Part shown: positions 1-7,563 of the stretch, one piece after another
Layout: the number at the start of each line of letters is the position of its first letter
Position numbering within the stretch: the first letter of the stretch is position 1
Origin: Nostoc paludosum FACHB-159
GTDB taxonomy: Bacteria; Cyanobacteriota; Cyanobacteriia; Cyanobacteriales; Nostocaceae
Reading direction: 5' to 3'
DNA: 64,000 nucleotides
Assembly: GCF_014698835.1 (NCBI RefSeq)
Contig: NZ_JACJTU010000008.1
Coordinates: 186,001-250,000, forward strand
Translations under genes and position numbers: made by a program
The notes under the pieces: model-generated
Seen by the model: the letters and a program-made list of their open reading frames with translations, nothing else
The model's database searches: none
Told to the model about the DNA's origin: nothing

Positions 1-7
1 TTCTTGG

Positions 8-322
8 TCACGCGGCATAGATGACTTGTGCGGATTCCAAAATATTTTTACGTCTAAGCCAGTTTTCACTGCGCTCGATGGCGGCTTTTACAATCAAATC
101 TACAGGACGGTTAAAAATAACTTGCAGTTCATCCCGCATTTGCAGAGTTTCGGTTAAGCCGCGTTTCGCACTCGGAGAAAAGGCAATCAACACATCAATA
201 TCGCTTTCAGGGCGAAAGTCATCGCGTAAGACGGAGCCGAACAGGGCAAATTCGGTAACTTGCCACTTGTGACAAAACTCACGAATCCGATCCATTGGTA
301 AATCTATTGCAGTAATCGTCAT
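8..322 (-). CDS. MNT-type nucleotidyltransferase (MntA-like antitoxin)
   Basis: This 104-aa protein is a minimal nucleotidyltransferase of the kind that, as the antitoxin of HEPN/MNT pairs, transfers AMP to its HEPN partner. The signature is visible: GS at residues 29-30, then D41 and D43 in the DID motif, with a third acidic residue at D75 (RPVDLIV). The length fits the family. Its ATG overlaps by four bases (ATGA) the end of a broken restriction S-subunit reading frame, so it was once translationally coupled to that gene. A HEPN partner is not visible; if present it would lie just beyond the left window edge, downstream of this gene. The family call is firm; the toxin-antitoxin role is inferred. 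Confidence 0.8.
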   Translation of the reverse strand: MTITAIDLPMDRIREFCHKWQVTEFALFGSVLRDDFRPESDIDVLIAFSPSAKRGLTETLQMRDELQVIFNRPVDLIVKAAIERSENWLRRKNILESAQVIYAA

Positions 323-600
323 GGCATTTGTAACTCTAAAGCTTCAAGTTGCTGGTTTATCCAAGTTGTGGCTGTCGCTTCATCATTCTCAATCACCCCT
401 TCTACTTCTGTTTTAGCAATTTCTAGCAATTGTTTGGTCTCGTGCTTTGCGAGATGCTGTGACCTTTTCTGTGATTTTCTAGCGAGTAGATTCTTTCGGT
501 ACTGAGATTGGAATATTTAACAAATCCTCAGTGGAAATTGCCGGATACATACTAGCAGTTGTATGAAGATCGAGGATTTCGCAGACAATGGGCGATCCCC
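319..600 (-). pseudogene. Type I restriction S-subunit (HsdS) C-terminal remnant
   Basis: Reading the minus strand from about 600 gives residues that resemble the end of an HsdS target-recognition domain: LHTTASMYPAISTEDLLNIP. A TAG stop follows at 479-481. The same frame then continues KITEKVTASRKARDQ, and after a frame change near 445 it becomes TKQLLEIAKTEVEGVI, the usual S-subunit C-terminal helix, ending at a TGA that overlaps the next gene's ATG. The order of segments matches one family across one stop and one frameshift, so this is a decayed gene and not chance coding. No N-terminal part and no hsdM or hsdR lie in the window. Family assignment is from memory of conserved S-subunit ends. 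Confidence 0.65.
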
Positions 601-627
601 GGATTTCTCACTAGTGAAAAATCCGGG
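598..627. repeat. Hairpin-forming inverted repeat
   Basis: Two 14-base arms beginning CCCGGATTT pair around a central TA with a single mismatch. The hairpin sits between the S-subunit remnant and the end of the RTX gene. It may act as a terminator or be a dispersed repeat; a related stretch (CATTTCTCACAAG) occurs near 36757. No clear T-run follows it on either strand. Confidence 0.5.
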
Positions 628-660
628 AGTACTACTTTCCCCCCGGTTTTATCAAAAGAG

Positions 661-3600
661 CTAAGTAAATAAGAAATTAGCTCCAAACAAATTAATATTT
701 ACATCGGCATTAGTAAAACCAGATGTACCTGATAACGTTGCTAATAATTGACCTGTACCAAAGCCTGTATTACCAACAAGACCATCACTGATTCTTAGTT
801 GTGTATTTGTACCTGATTGCACCACATCAATGTTAGCAATGCCTGTGAATTGCAGTTGATCGCCGCCAACACCACGAACAAATTGATAAATGGTATCTGT
901 TCCATCACCAGAGGCATATTTAACGGTATCTACTGCATTATCATTTAAGCCCAAATAAAGGCTGTCATTGCCAGTATCGCCACTGAGGAAATCTATACCA
1001 GCACCACCGTAAATGGTATCATTGCCAGATCCCCCCCAAGCCGTATCATTACCATAGCCTGTATCAATATAATCATCTCCAATGCCTCCAAAGATGACAT
1101 CATTACCACCTTCAGCTATATTCCGCCCAGGAAAATCTTTGTCATCTCCGTAAAGCTTGTCATTACCATCTTGTCCATCTATGATGTCGTCACCAAAACT
1201 GCCATAGATGGTGTCATTGCCTAAACCTCCTTTGAGGGCAGCAGAATCTCCATTAGAATCTACAACTTTGTCATTTCCAGCACCGCCGTCAATGAAGTCA
1301 TTACCAGCATCACCATTGAGGCGGTCTACCCCAGCAGCACCATAAAGGGTATCATTGCCATCTCCTCCCCAAGCTAAGTCATTGCCATAGCCGAGATCGA
1401 TATAGTCATCCCCAGCACCGCCAGAGATGACATCATTACCACCCTGAGTTTGATTGAGAAGGTCTTGATATTGCTCATCTCCGTAAAGTCTGTCATCGCC
1501 GTCGCCACCATCAATGATGTCATCACCAAATCCACCATAGATGGTGTCGTAACCTCCGCCACCTTTTAAGGCTGCATAATCTCCTTTGGGGTCGATAACT
1601 TTGTCATTTCCAGCACCACCAAAGATAATGTCATCACCTTCATCGCCAAAGATAATGTCAACATCATCCTGCCCATCAATGATGTCATCTCCATAGCCGC
1701 CGTAAATTAGATCGTTGCCTGCTCCGCCTCTTAGTCCAGCAGTGAAATCTGGGCGGCGATCGTCCCCATCTCCTCCATATATAATGTCATTGCCGTTATC
1801 GCCTTGGAGTTGATCTCGCCCCGCTTTACCGTCAAGAACGTCATTGCCATCTCCACCGTAGATGAAGTCATTGCCATTTGTGCCAATGTATGTATCGTTT
1901 CCTAAGCCAGCACTGGGAATATAGTTAACAGTTTCGTCGGGTCGTCCACCTGTGGGCAAGGTGTTAAATAGATTCAGAACATCATTGCCAGATAAATTAC
2001 CTAATTGCTCAATAAAGCCTACACCAGCTTTAGCTCCTGTTGCAGTGGGGTCAAAAAAGAAGTTAATGATTAAGTCACTGGAAGTTGTGGCATAACCATC
2101 TTTATTGAGGTCGATTAATAGGTTGTTATCATCTCTTCTGTAAAGTCCAACTTTTCCACTCTGGAGTAGAGACAGGGAAATAATTGTATCTTTGAGATTC
2201 AGGGCATCATATCCGCCATCGTCTTGAATGATAGTTTTAAACCCATCGGCTGCTGAGACGAGATATAAATCATCTCCTGTACCGCCATAAAGTTCATCTT
2301 TTCCACCTTTGGCTACGAGAATGTCATTACCTGCATAGCCATATATCTGATCTCTTCGTGTCTGTCCACCAAGATAGTCATTACCTGTAGTACCTTGAAT
2401 TGCAGATAAATCGCGATCGTCTCCTGTAGTTCCAGTATTGGGATTGTTACTGACTAGACTTAAAAAAGTGGTACTATCCTGACCCGCAATGTATTCAATA
2501 AAGCCAGTTCCTTTGGTATTTCCTGTGCCAAAGAAGTCAAGGATAGTGATATCTTGAGCAAAAATGAATTTGTTGTCTTTGTTAAGGTCAATAACTAACG
2601 CAGTACCAACCCTGGCAAGGTTAGATAGACTCAGTGGGAAGTTACTAATATTTAATTGGGGATTTGTCGGTAACTGTTGTAGTGTTAGGGTGTCTGTGCC
2701 AGATTCGTCTTGGATGATGCTACCAGAATCATTGACTACTGGATTGTTCGGATCGAGATAAACCAGGTAATAGAGGTCATTGTCTGTTCCTCCTAAGAGA
2801 GTGTTAACACCACCGCCACCTGTCAACAGGTCATTACCTGCTCCGCCTAATAAAATATCGTTGCCGTCTTGTCCATGAACAGCATCATTACCATCGCCAC
2901 CTAAGATGATGTCATCTCCAGCTCCACCTTTTAGTCCCTCACCGCGATTTGCATCTTGGTCATCTCCAGCACCACCATCAATATAGTCATTGCCATCATC
3001 GCCGTACAGAAAATCAGTAGAGTTACCAAAGCCACCTAAAATGATGTCATCTCCATTACCACCACGGAGGTAGTCGCCTCCATATCCACCATCAATGTAG
3101 TCATCTCCATCACCACCAAAAATTACATCGGCTTCATTGATTTCTAAGTCGGGAGAAGGAGCTACTTGATTTGGTGCATCTCCGTAGAGTGTGTCATCAT
3201 CCTCACCACCATCAATGTTGTCTCTACTTGAACCGCCATAAATGGTATCTCTGCCTAAACCGCCTTTAAGTGCGATTCCACCACCTAATTCAACATCATC
3301 GCCAGCACCACCGTCAATGAAGTCATCACCAGCATCTCCATTGAGGCGGTCTACTCCTGCACTACCATAGAGTGTATCGTTACCATCTTGCCCCCAAGCT
3401 AGGTCGTTACCATAGCCTGTATCGATATAATCATCTCCAGTGCCTCCAGAGATGACATCATTGCCACCTTCAGCTATATTCCGCCCAGGAAAATCTTTAT
3501 CATCTCCGTAAAGCTTGTCATTATCTTCGCCACCATCAATAATGTCATCACCAAAACTGCCATAGATGGTGTCATTGCCTAAACCACCTTTGAGAGCCGC

Positions 3601-5334
3601 AGAATCTCCATTGGAATCACTAACCTTATCATCGCCAGCACCACCGTCAATGAAGTCATCACCAGCATCTCCATTGAGGCGGTCTACTCCTGCACTACCA
3701 TAGAGTGTATCGTTGCCATCTTGCCCCCAAGCTAGGTCGTTACCATAGCTTGTATCGATATAATCATCTCCAGTGCCTCCAAAGATGACATCATTCCCTA
3801 CTGCCCCTAAAATTCTGTCGTTACCTGTTTCACCATAAACGATATCATTGCCATCGCCAGCATCTACTGTGTCGTTACCATCACCTGCTTTAATGGTGTT
3901 ATTGCCCAAATTGCCGTAGAGAGAGTCATTACCAGCACCACCGTATAAATTGTCATTAGCTGTACCAGTCAAGGTTAAGATGTCATCACCACTAGTTCCG
4001 ACATTTGGGAAAAGAGAGTGAAAAGGAATCTCAACTGAGAAGCTATTGAAATTAGGATTTTTACCAGTTATAGAGCGATAAATTTCGTTAAAAGAAGTTG
4101 TAAAACTGCGCTTAGGGATAATCGGAATCTTGTTTTCGTATAATGTTTGAGATGTACCGGGAATTAATGTATGTGATTTCCTACCAGTTAGGGGTGACAA
4201 CTCAAAACCAATATAACCAATACCCCAATCAATACTAACATTTGGCTTTAAATAAACATCTGCCTCAAAAAATATAATAGGATTAATCTCTACTGTAAGG
4301 TCAATATTATAATCCCGATCAATATCTTTGATAAGTAATTCGTCAATACTATTAAATGAATTATTGAGATTAGAAAATTCACCTCCCACAATTTGCGGAT
4401 TTAAATCTTTGATACCAGTTTTGAAGTCATAGCCAAAATTGACACTTGCAGATAAATCTAGTTTAAGAAACCGCCAGTCATAAGCATAAGAAAATTTATT
4501 CCCTAACACACTAAAACTTTGCCCATCTGCACCTGATAGCCACGTTAAAAGCGGAATTTGTGCTAAGAAATTGTCGAGTGCAAGGTTAACTTCGACAAGT
4601 TTAGTTTCTTCTTTTATTTCCCAAGTATTTAAATAGTCTGGTAAGTAAATTTGACTCGCACTTTTATTAAAATTAGGAAGATCATAGTTGACGCTGACAA
4701 ATCCTCCAAGTTGATCTCTTGGAATAGCTGCTTCTGTACCACCTAAGCTGAATCTTTTATAAAAGGGTATATCGATAAACTGTTCTTTTTTACGAGTGTC
4801 TAGCTGAATAATTTGATATGTGTATTTACCAGCCTTATCAAAAATAGTGTAATCCTTAGTATATTTTTTCTTAAATGCCTTAAGTTCTGCAAATGCTGCC
4901 AATCTAAGGTCATATTCAAATACAGCATTTAAATAGGCATAAGCGTATGGGAGAATATAATTAAATTGTGGATTACTTAAATTAGCATTTATAGCAAAAT
5001 TTAGTTGATTATTAGTTGCAGAAGCATTAAATGAGCCTGAGATTGGCAACGAAAGATTAATTTCACCTAAATTATAGCCAGCTTTTAATTCTAGACCTGC
5101 TCCAATCTTCCCTGGCTCTAAATAGAGTCCGGCTTTACCTCTAAAAATTCCAAATGCACTTCCTACAGATACCTCTTCCCTACCAAAGTTTTTAATAAAT
5201 TTAAAGCTATTTCCTGAGTTATATTCATACGATTGAGGAACTTTTAAACCTAAAAATTTATTTAGATAGTCAGAAGTCTTAATCTGATAACTCAAAGTAT
5301 TTAAATTAAAATTCTTTGTGATACTGCCTGCCAT
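661..5334 (-). CDS. Large RTX (hemolysin-type Ca-binding repeat) protein
   Basis: This 1557-aa protein has about 440 N-terminal residues of unique, beta-rich sequence without an obvious signal peptide. Dozens of glycine-aspartate nonapeptides (GGxGxDxLx) follow, starting near GTSGDDILTLTGTANDNLYG. These repeats bind calcium and form parallel beta-rolls in proteins usually exported by type I secretion. Two related non-repeat spacers, each carrying the motif IDLNKD and ending near GFIE, interrupt the repeats (roughly residues 830-950 and 1000-1110). The C-terminus (LLATLSGTSGFTNADVNINL) is the kind of non-repeat tail that carries a type I signal. Repeat blocks have been duplicated internally: the segment LYGDDKDFPGRNIAEGGNDV occurs twice. 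No type I transporter genes are nearby. The role is unknown; a surface or exopolymer protein is likely. Confidence 0.88.
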   Translation of the reverse strand: MAGSITKNFNLNTLSYQIKTSDYLNKFLGLKVPQSYEYNSGNSFKFIKNFGREEVSVGSAFGIFRGKAGLYLEPGKIGAGLELKAGYNLGEINLSLPISGSFNASATNNQLNFAINANLSNPQFNYILPYAYAYLNAVFEYDLRLAAFAELKAFKKKYTKDYTIFDKAGKYTYQIIQLDTRKKEQFIDIPFYKRFSLGGTEAAIPRDQLGGFVSVNYDLPNFNKSASQIYLPDYLNTWEIKEETKLVEVNLALDNFLAQIPLLTWLSGADGQSFSVLGNKFSYAYDWRFLKLDLSASVNFGYDFKTGIKDLNPQIVGGEFSNLNNSFNSIDELLIKDIDRDYNIDLTVEINPIIFFEADVYLKPNVSIDWGIGYIGFELSPLTGRKSHTLIPGTSQTLYENKIPIIPKRSFTTSFNEIYRSITGKNPNFNSFSVEIPFHSLFPNVGTSGDDILTLTGTANDNLYGGAGNDSLYGNLGNNTIKAGDGNDTVDAGDGNDIVYGETGNDRILGAVGNDVIFGGTGDDYIDTSYGNDLAWGQDGNDTLYGSAGVDRLNGDAGDDFIDGGAGDDKVSDSNGDSAALKGGLGNDTIYGSFGDDIIDGGEDNDKLYGDDKDFPGRNIAEGGNDVISGGTGDDYIDTGYGNDLAWGQDGNDTLYGSAGVDRLNGDAGDDFIDGGAGDDVELGGGIALKGGLGRDTIYGGSSRDNIDGGEDDDTLYGDAPNQVAPSPDLEINEADVIFGGDGDDYIDGGYGGDYLRGGNGDDIILGGFGNSTDFLYGDDGNDYIDGGAGDDQDANRGEGLKGGAGDDIILGGDGNDAVHGQDGNDILLGGAGNDLLTGGGGVNTLLGGTDNDLYYLVYLDPNNPVVNDSGSIIQDESGTDTLTLQQLPTNPQLNISNFPLSLSNLARVGTALVIDLNKDNKFIFAQDITILDFFGTGNTKGTGFIEYIAGQDSTTFLSLVSNNPNTGTTGDDRDLSAIQGTTGNDYLGGQTRRDQIYGYAGNDILVAKGGKDELYGGTGDDLYLVSAADGFKTIIQDDGGYDALNLKDTIISLSLLQSGKVGLYRRDDNNLLIDLNKDGYATTSSDLIINFFFDPTATGAKAGVGFIEQLGNLSGNDVLNLFNTLPTGGRPDETVNYIPSAGLGNDTYIGTNGNDFIYGGDGNDVLDGKAGRDQLQGDNGNDIIYGGDGDDRRPDFTAGLRGGAGNDLIYGGYGDDIIDGQDDVDIIFGDEGDDIIFGGAGNDKVIDPKGDYAALKGGGGYDTIYGGFGDDIIDGGDGDDRLYGDEQYQDLLNQTQGGNDVISGGAGDDYIDLGYGNDLAWGGDGNDTLYGAAGVDRLNGDAGNDFIDGGAGNDKVVDSNGDSAALKGGLGNDTIYGSFGDDIIDGQDGNDKLYGDDKDFPGRNIAEGGNDVIFGGIGDDYIDTGYGNDTAWGGSGNDTIYGGAGIDFLSGDTGNDSLYLGLNDNAVDTVKYASGDGTDTIYQFVRGVGGDQLQFTGIANIDVVQSGTNTQLRISDGLVGNTGFGTGQLLATLSGTSGFTNADVNINLFGANFLFT

Positions 5335-5783
5335 AAATAATCTCCTTAATAAATTTACTTGAGAAACAGAGATCGCACATATCTTGACCTACTTCAAAAA
5401 AGCGATCGCATGAAAAAATCCGGCTGATTCATCAGCGCGATCGCAAAGACATTAGTACTTACACATGCCACAATGTAAGTGATTTACTAACTAATAGATA
5501 GAAAAATTATTTTTAAACACTTTAATATTACTGGTTCTTCAGTACATAGTATACTAAACCAATAAAATAAGCGCCTATTTAATAAATATCTAACTCGGAA
5601 ATTATCAAAACTTCTAAATCACGAACTAGAAAGTTTAATCAATTTCAGCTTACAAATTTAGAAATTTTTTCCGTGTTTTTATTTACTACATTAGTATTTC
5701 ATGTCTCAAGTTAAATTTATTGCGTGAATAATAAATTTATAATTAATTTAAAGAAACTTTATCAAAAAGATACTTTGCTTATT
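5335..5783. other. AT-rich intergenic region upstream of RTX gene
   Basis: About 450 bases with no convincing gene. It should hold the promoter of the RTX gene, which reads leftward. Two HIP1 octamers lie at 5402-5409 and 5439-5446. The remainder is AT-rich and no RNA gene was recognised. Confidence 0.5.
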
Positions 5784-6566
5784 TCAGCTTTTAAATAACT
5801 GATTTGTAACTTTCTCTAATACTTTCAATGCTGTTAACGAACCTCGAATTAACCGAGTAGCTGCTACGGGTTGGCGAATCATTGCCATAGCTAAAGGCAA
5901 AGGACGCAGGGAACCATCAGAGTCGATCGCTGTTGTGAGGTCAGGAATATCGTGCTGACAATCGTCGCTAACTACTCGCAACATTGCCACTGCTACCCCA
6001 GCTGCATTGAAAAACTCTAAGGCAGTAAATCCTTCCATATCAACAACATCAGCCGCCAAAGTCTCGCCCAGATGACGTTTTTCAGCAGCAGAGGAAATGA
6101 CGCGATCGCTTGTCAAGGCGTTGACTAGGGACTGGGGACTGGGGACTGGGGACTGGGAAAGAAGAGTTTTTCCCCTCTGCTCCCTGCTCCCTGCTCCCCT
6201 GCTTCTTGCCATGCCCCATGCCCCATGCCCCATACCCAATGCTGAGTGTAACTGTGCAGTGAAAGAACGATCGCACTCTTGCCGTTTACCTTGATAAAGA
6301 CAATTTTGATACAGCACAACATCACCAACACTGTAGCGATCGCTCAAACTGCCACATAAACCTACAATCAGCACTCTGGATTTTGCAGCCAGAATTTGTC
6401 CAATTTCTGCGGATTGTTGTAGGTATTGAAGTAATGGCTGCATCCCAACGGGTATGGGTAATACTGTTGGGATGGAGCCAGTAACACCGCGTAATCCACG
6501 ACACACGGCTTGATATTCTGCGCCTTGAGGCACAAGAATTGTGTCGTGGGATAAAAAGTTAGGCAC
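5784..6566 (-). CDS. hpnG: HpnG-like adenosylhopane nucleosidase/phosphorylase
   Basis: This 260-aa protein belongs to the nucleoside phosphorylase fold (PNP/UDP). It looks like the hopanoid-associated phosphorylase HpnG, which releases adenine from adenosylhopane to give ribosylhopane. Supporting stretches are ILVPQGAEYQAVCRGL at the start, VLIVGLCGSLSDRYSVGDVV (the glycine-rich loop) and ADVVDMEGFTALEFF (the acidic ribose-binding region). Residues about 111-140 are foreign low-complexity sequence encoded by short tandem repeats; without them the protein would be about 230 aa, nearer the family length. Its start overlaps the end of the ferritin-like gene by 8 bases, so the two are co-transcribed. 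The nearby hpnA and hpnH support the hopanoid role. Activity with the insertion is uncertain. Confidence 0.75.
   Translation of the reverse strand: MPNFLSHDTILVPQGAEYQAVCRGLRGVTGSIPTVLPIPVGMQPLLQYLQQSAEIGQILAAKSRVLIVGLCGSLSDRYSVGDVVLYQNCLYQGKRQECDRSFTAQLHSALGMGHGAWGMARSRGAGSREQRGKTLLSQSPVPSPQSLVNALTSDRVISSAAEKRHLGETLAADVVDMEGFTALEFFNAAGVAVAMLRVVSDDCQHDIPDLTTAIDSDGSLRPLPLAMAMIRQPVAATRLIRGSLTALKVLEKVTNQLFKS
6121..6240. repeat. STRR block inside hpnG, in frame
   Basis: Three short tandem repeat families are joined here: GGGGACT heptamers, CTCCCTG/CCCCTG units and CCCCATG heptamers. Such tracts are normally intergenic in Nostoc-type genomes. Here the block has no stop codon in the hpnG frame and adds about 30 residues (such as GMGHGAWGMARSRGAGSREQ) between two conserved parts of the enzyme. 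Confidence 0.85.
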
Positions 6567-7413
6567 TAGCGCTCTCGATATTCTGGAGTTTACGTTTGGG
6601 TATTAGCTGGAGGATGCTCAGGGCGAAATTGGCAAGTCTCGGTAATAATTCGGGTTGCAGCAATCGGGGATCGTACTTGCTCATGCGCCGCTGATTTTCT
6701 ACTAAGCAAATCTGTAGAAATTTTTCTAGTGTCAAGTCTTTAGTAAAGATGTTGGTGCCGGTGGCAGCAAAACCAGTTCTACTGGGGTCATCATTGCCAA
6801 AGACGGCAATCAGATTGCTGAGTGCTTTGCCGTAGTGCCAAAGGGTTTTAGTATTCCGTAATGGAATAAATCCCTGGCCGCGTTGAATTTGTGTATAGGT
6901 GAACCAGTTGACAAAAAACACGATATGGCGTGTTTCTTCATCTATGATGGGATCGAAGATTGTGAAAATTGATTCTGGAAACACATTAGCTTCACGGGCG
7001 ATCGCAAATAGCCCATAGGCAAAGAAAGTATCCAGACATTCTTCAAAGCCAAAGCGCGTAAATATTGGCTCAATATTTTGGGGAACTTCGACGGGGGGAC
7101 GTTCTGGCATTTCGATGCCGTAACGGTCAATTAATCTTTTCAAAAGACGAGCGTGACGTAATTCTTCTTGACCTTGGAGAGCGATGGTAGCTTGTAATAA
7201 GGGATCGCTTACCGTTTGGGCGTAACCACTAACTATTGCTCCGGCTTGTCGCTCTGTATCTAGGGCTTTCTCCCAAAAGGGAATACTGCGTAAAAAACTC
7301 AAAGCTGCATCGTCCAAATCTGGCCAGGGAAGATACTCAGGAGCGTATTCCCTGTAGCTTTCGGTAAAGCTGCGACAAAATAATTCCTTATGCTCGACAG
7401 AACCAAGTTTCAT
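6559..7413 (-). CDS. Ferritin-like (diiron-type) protein in hopanoid locus
   Basis: This 284-aa protein looks like a ferritin-like four-helix-bundle protein. Two possible metal-ligand motifs are seen: EELRH near residue 83 and DEETRH near residue 160, each placing Glu and His as in diiron carboxylate proteins. I chose the ATG at 7411-7413 (MKLGSVEHKE). The longer frame to 7524 adds 37 residues with no family character and would leave only 39 bases to the divergent pump gene. The gene overlaps hpnG by 8 bases, so they form one unit. Members sit near hopanoid genes in cyanobacteria as I recall, but the reaction is unknown. An oxidative step on the hopanoid side chain or membrane is a possible role, by inference only. 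Confidence 0.65.
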   Translation of the reverse strand: MKLGSVEHKELFCRSFTESYREYAPEYLPWPDLDDAALSFLRSIPFWEKALDTERQAGAIVSGYAQTVSDPLLQATIALQGQEELRHARLLKRLIDRYGIEMPERPPVEVPQNIEPIFTRFGFEECLDTFFAYGLFAIAREANVFPESIFTIFDPIIDEETRHIVFFVNWFTYTQIQRGQGFIPLRNTKTLWHYGKALSNLIAVFGNDDPSRTGFAATGTNIFTKDLTLEKFLQICLVENQRRMSKYDPRLLQPELLPRLANFALSILQLIPKRKLQNIESASA

Positions 7414-7563
7414 TGTTACAGTTCCATGCTTGTTAAAAACTTTGTCATAATTTGAGCGACAATAAGTAATATTGCCATTTGGTGGTGACCAAAACTCGCA
7501 AACCGAAGGCGATTGCTGTAGCATGACTAAATAATTGTGTCACCCGCACGATAATTTTCCAAG

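Noticed and set aside
7414..7524. Longer start of the ferritin-like gene
   Set aside because: The added 37 residues have no family character and would leave too little room for two divergent promoters.
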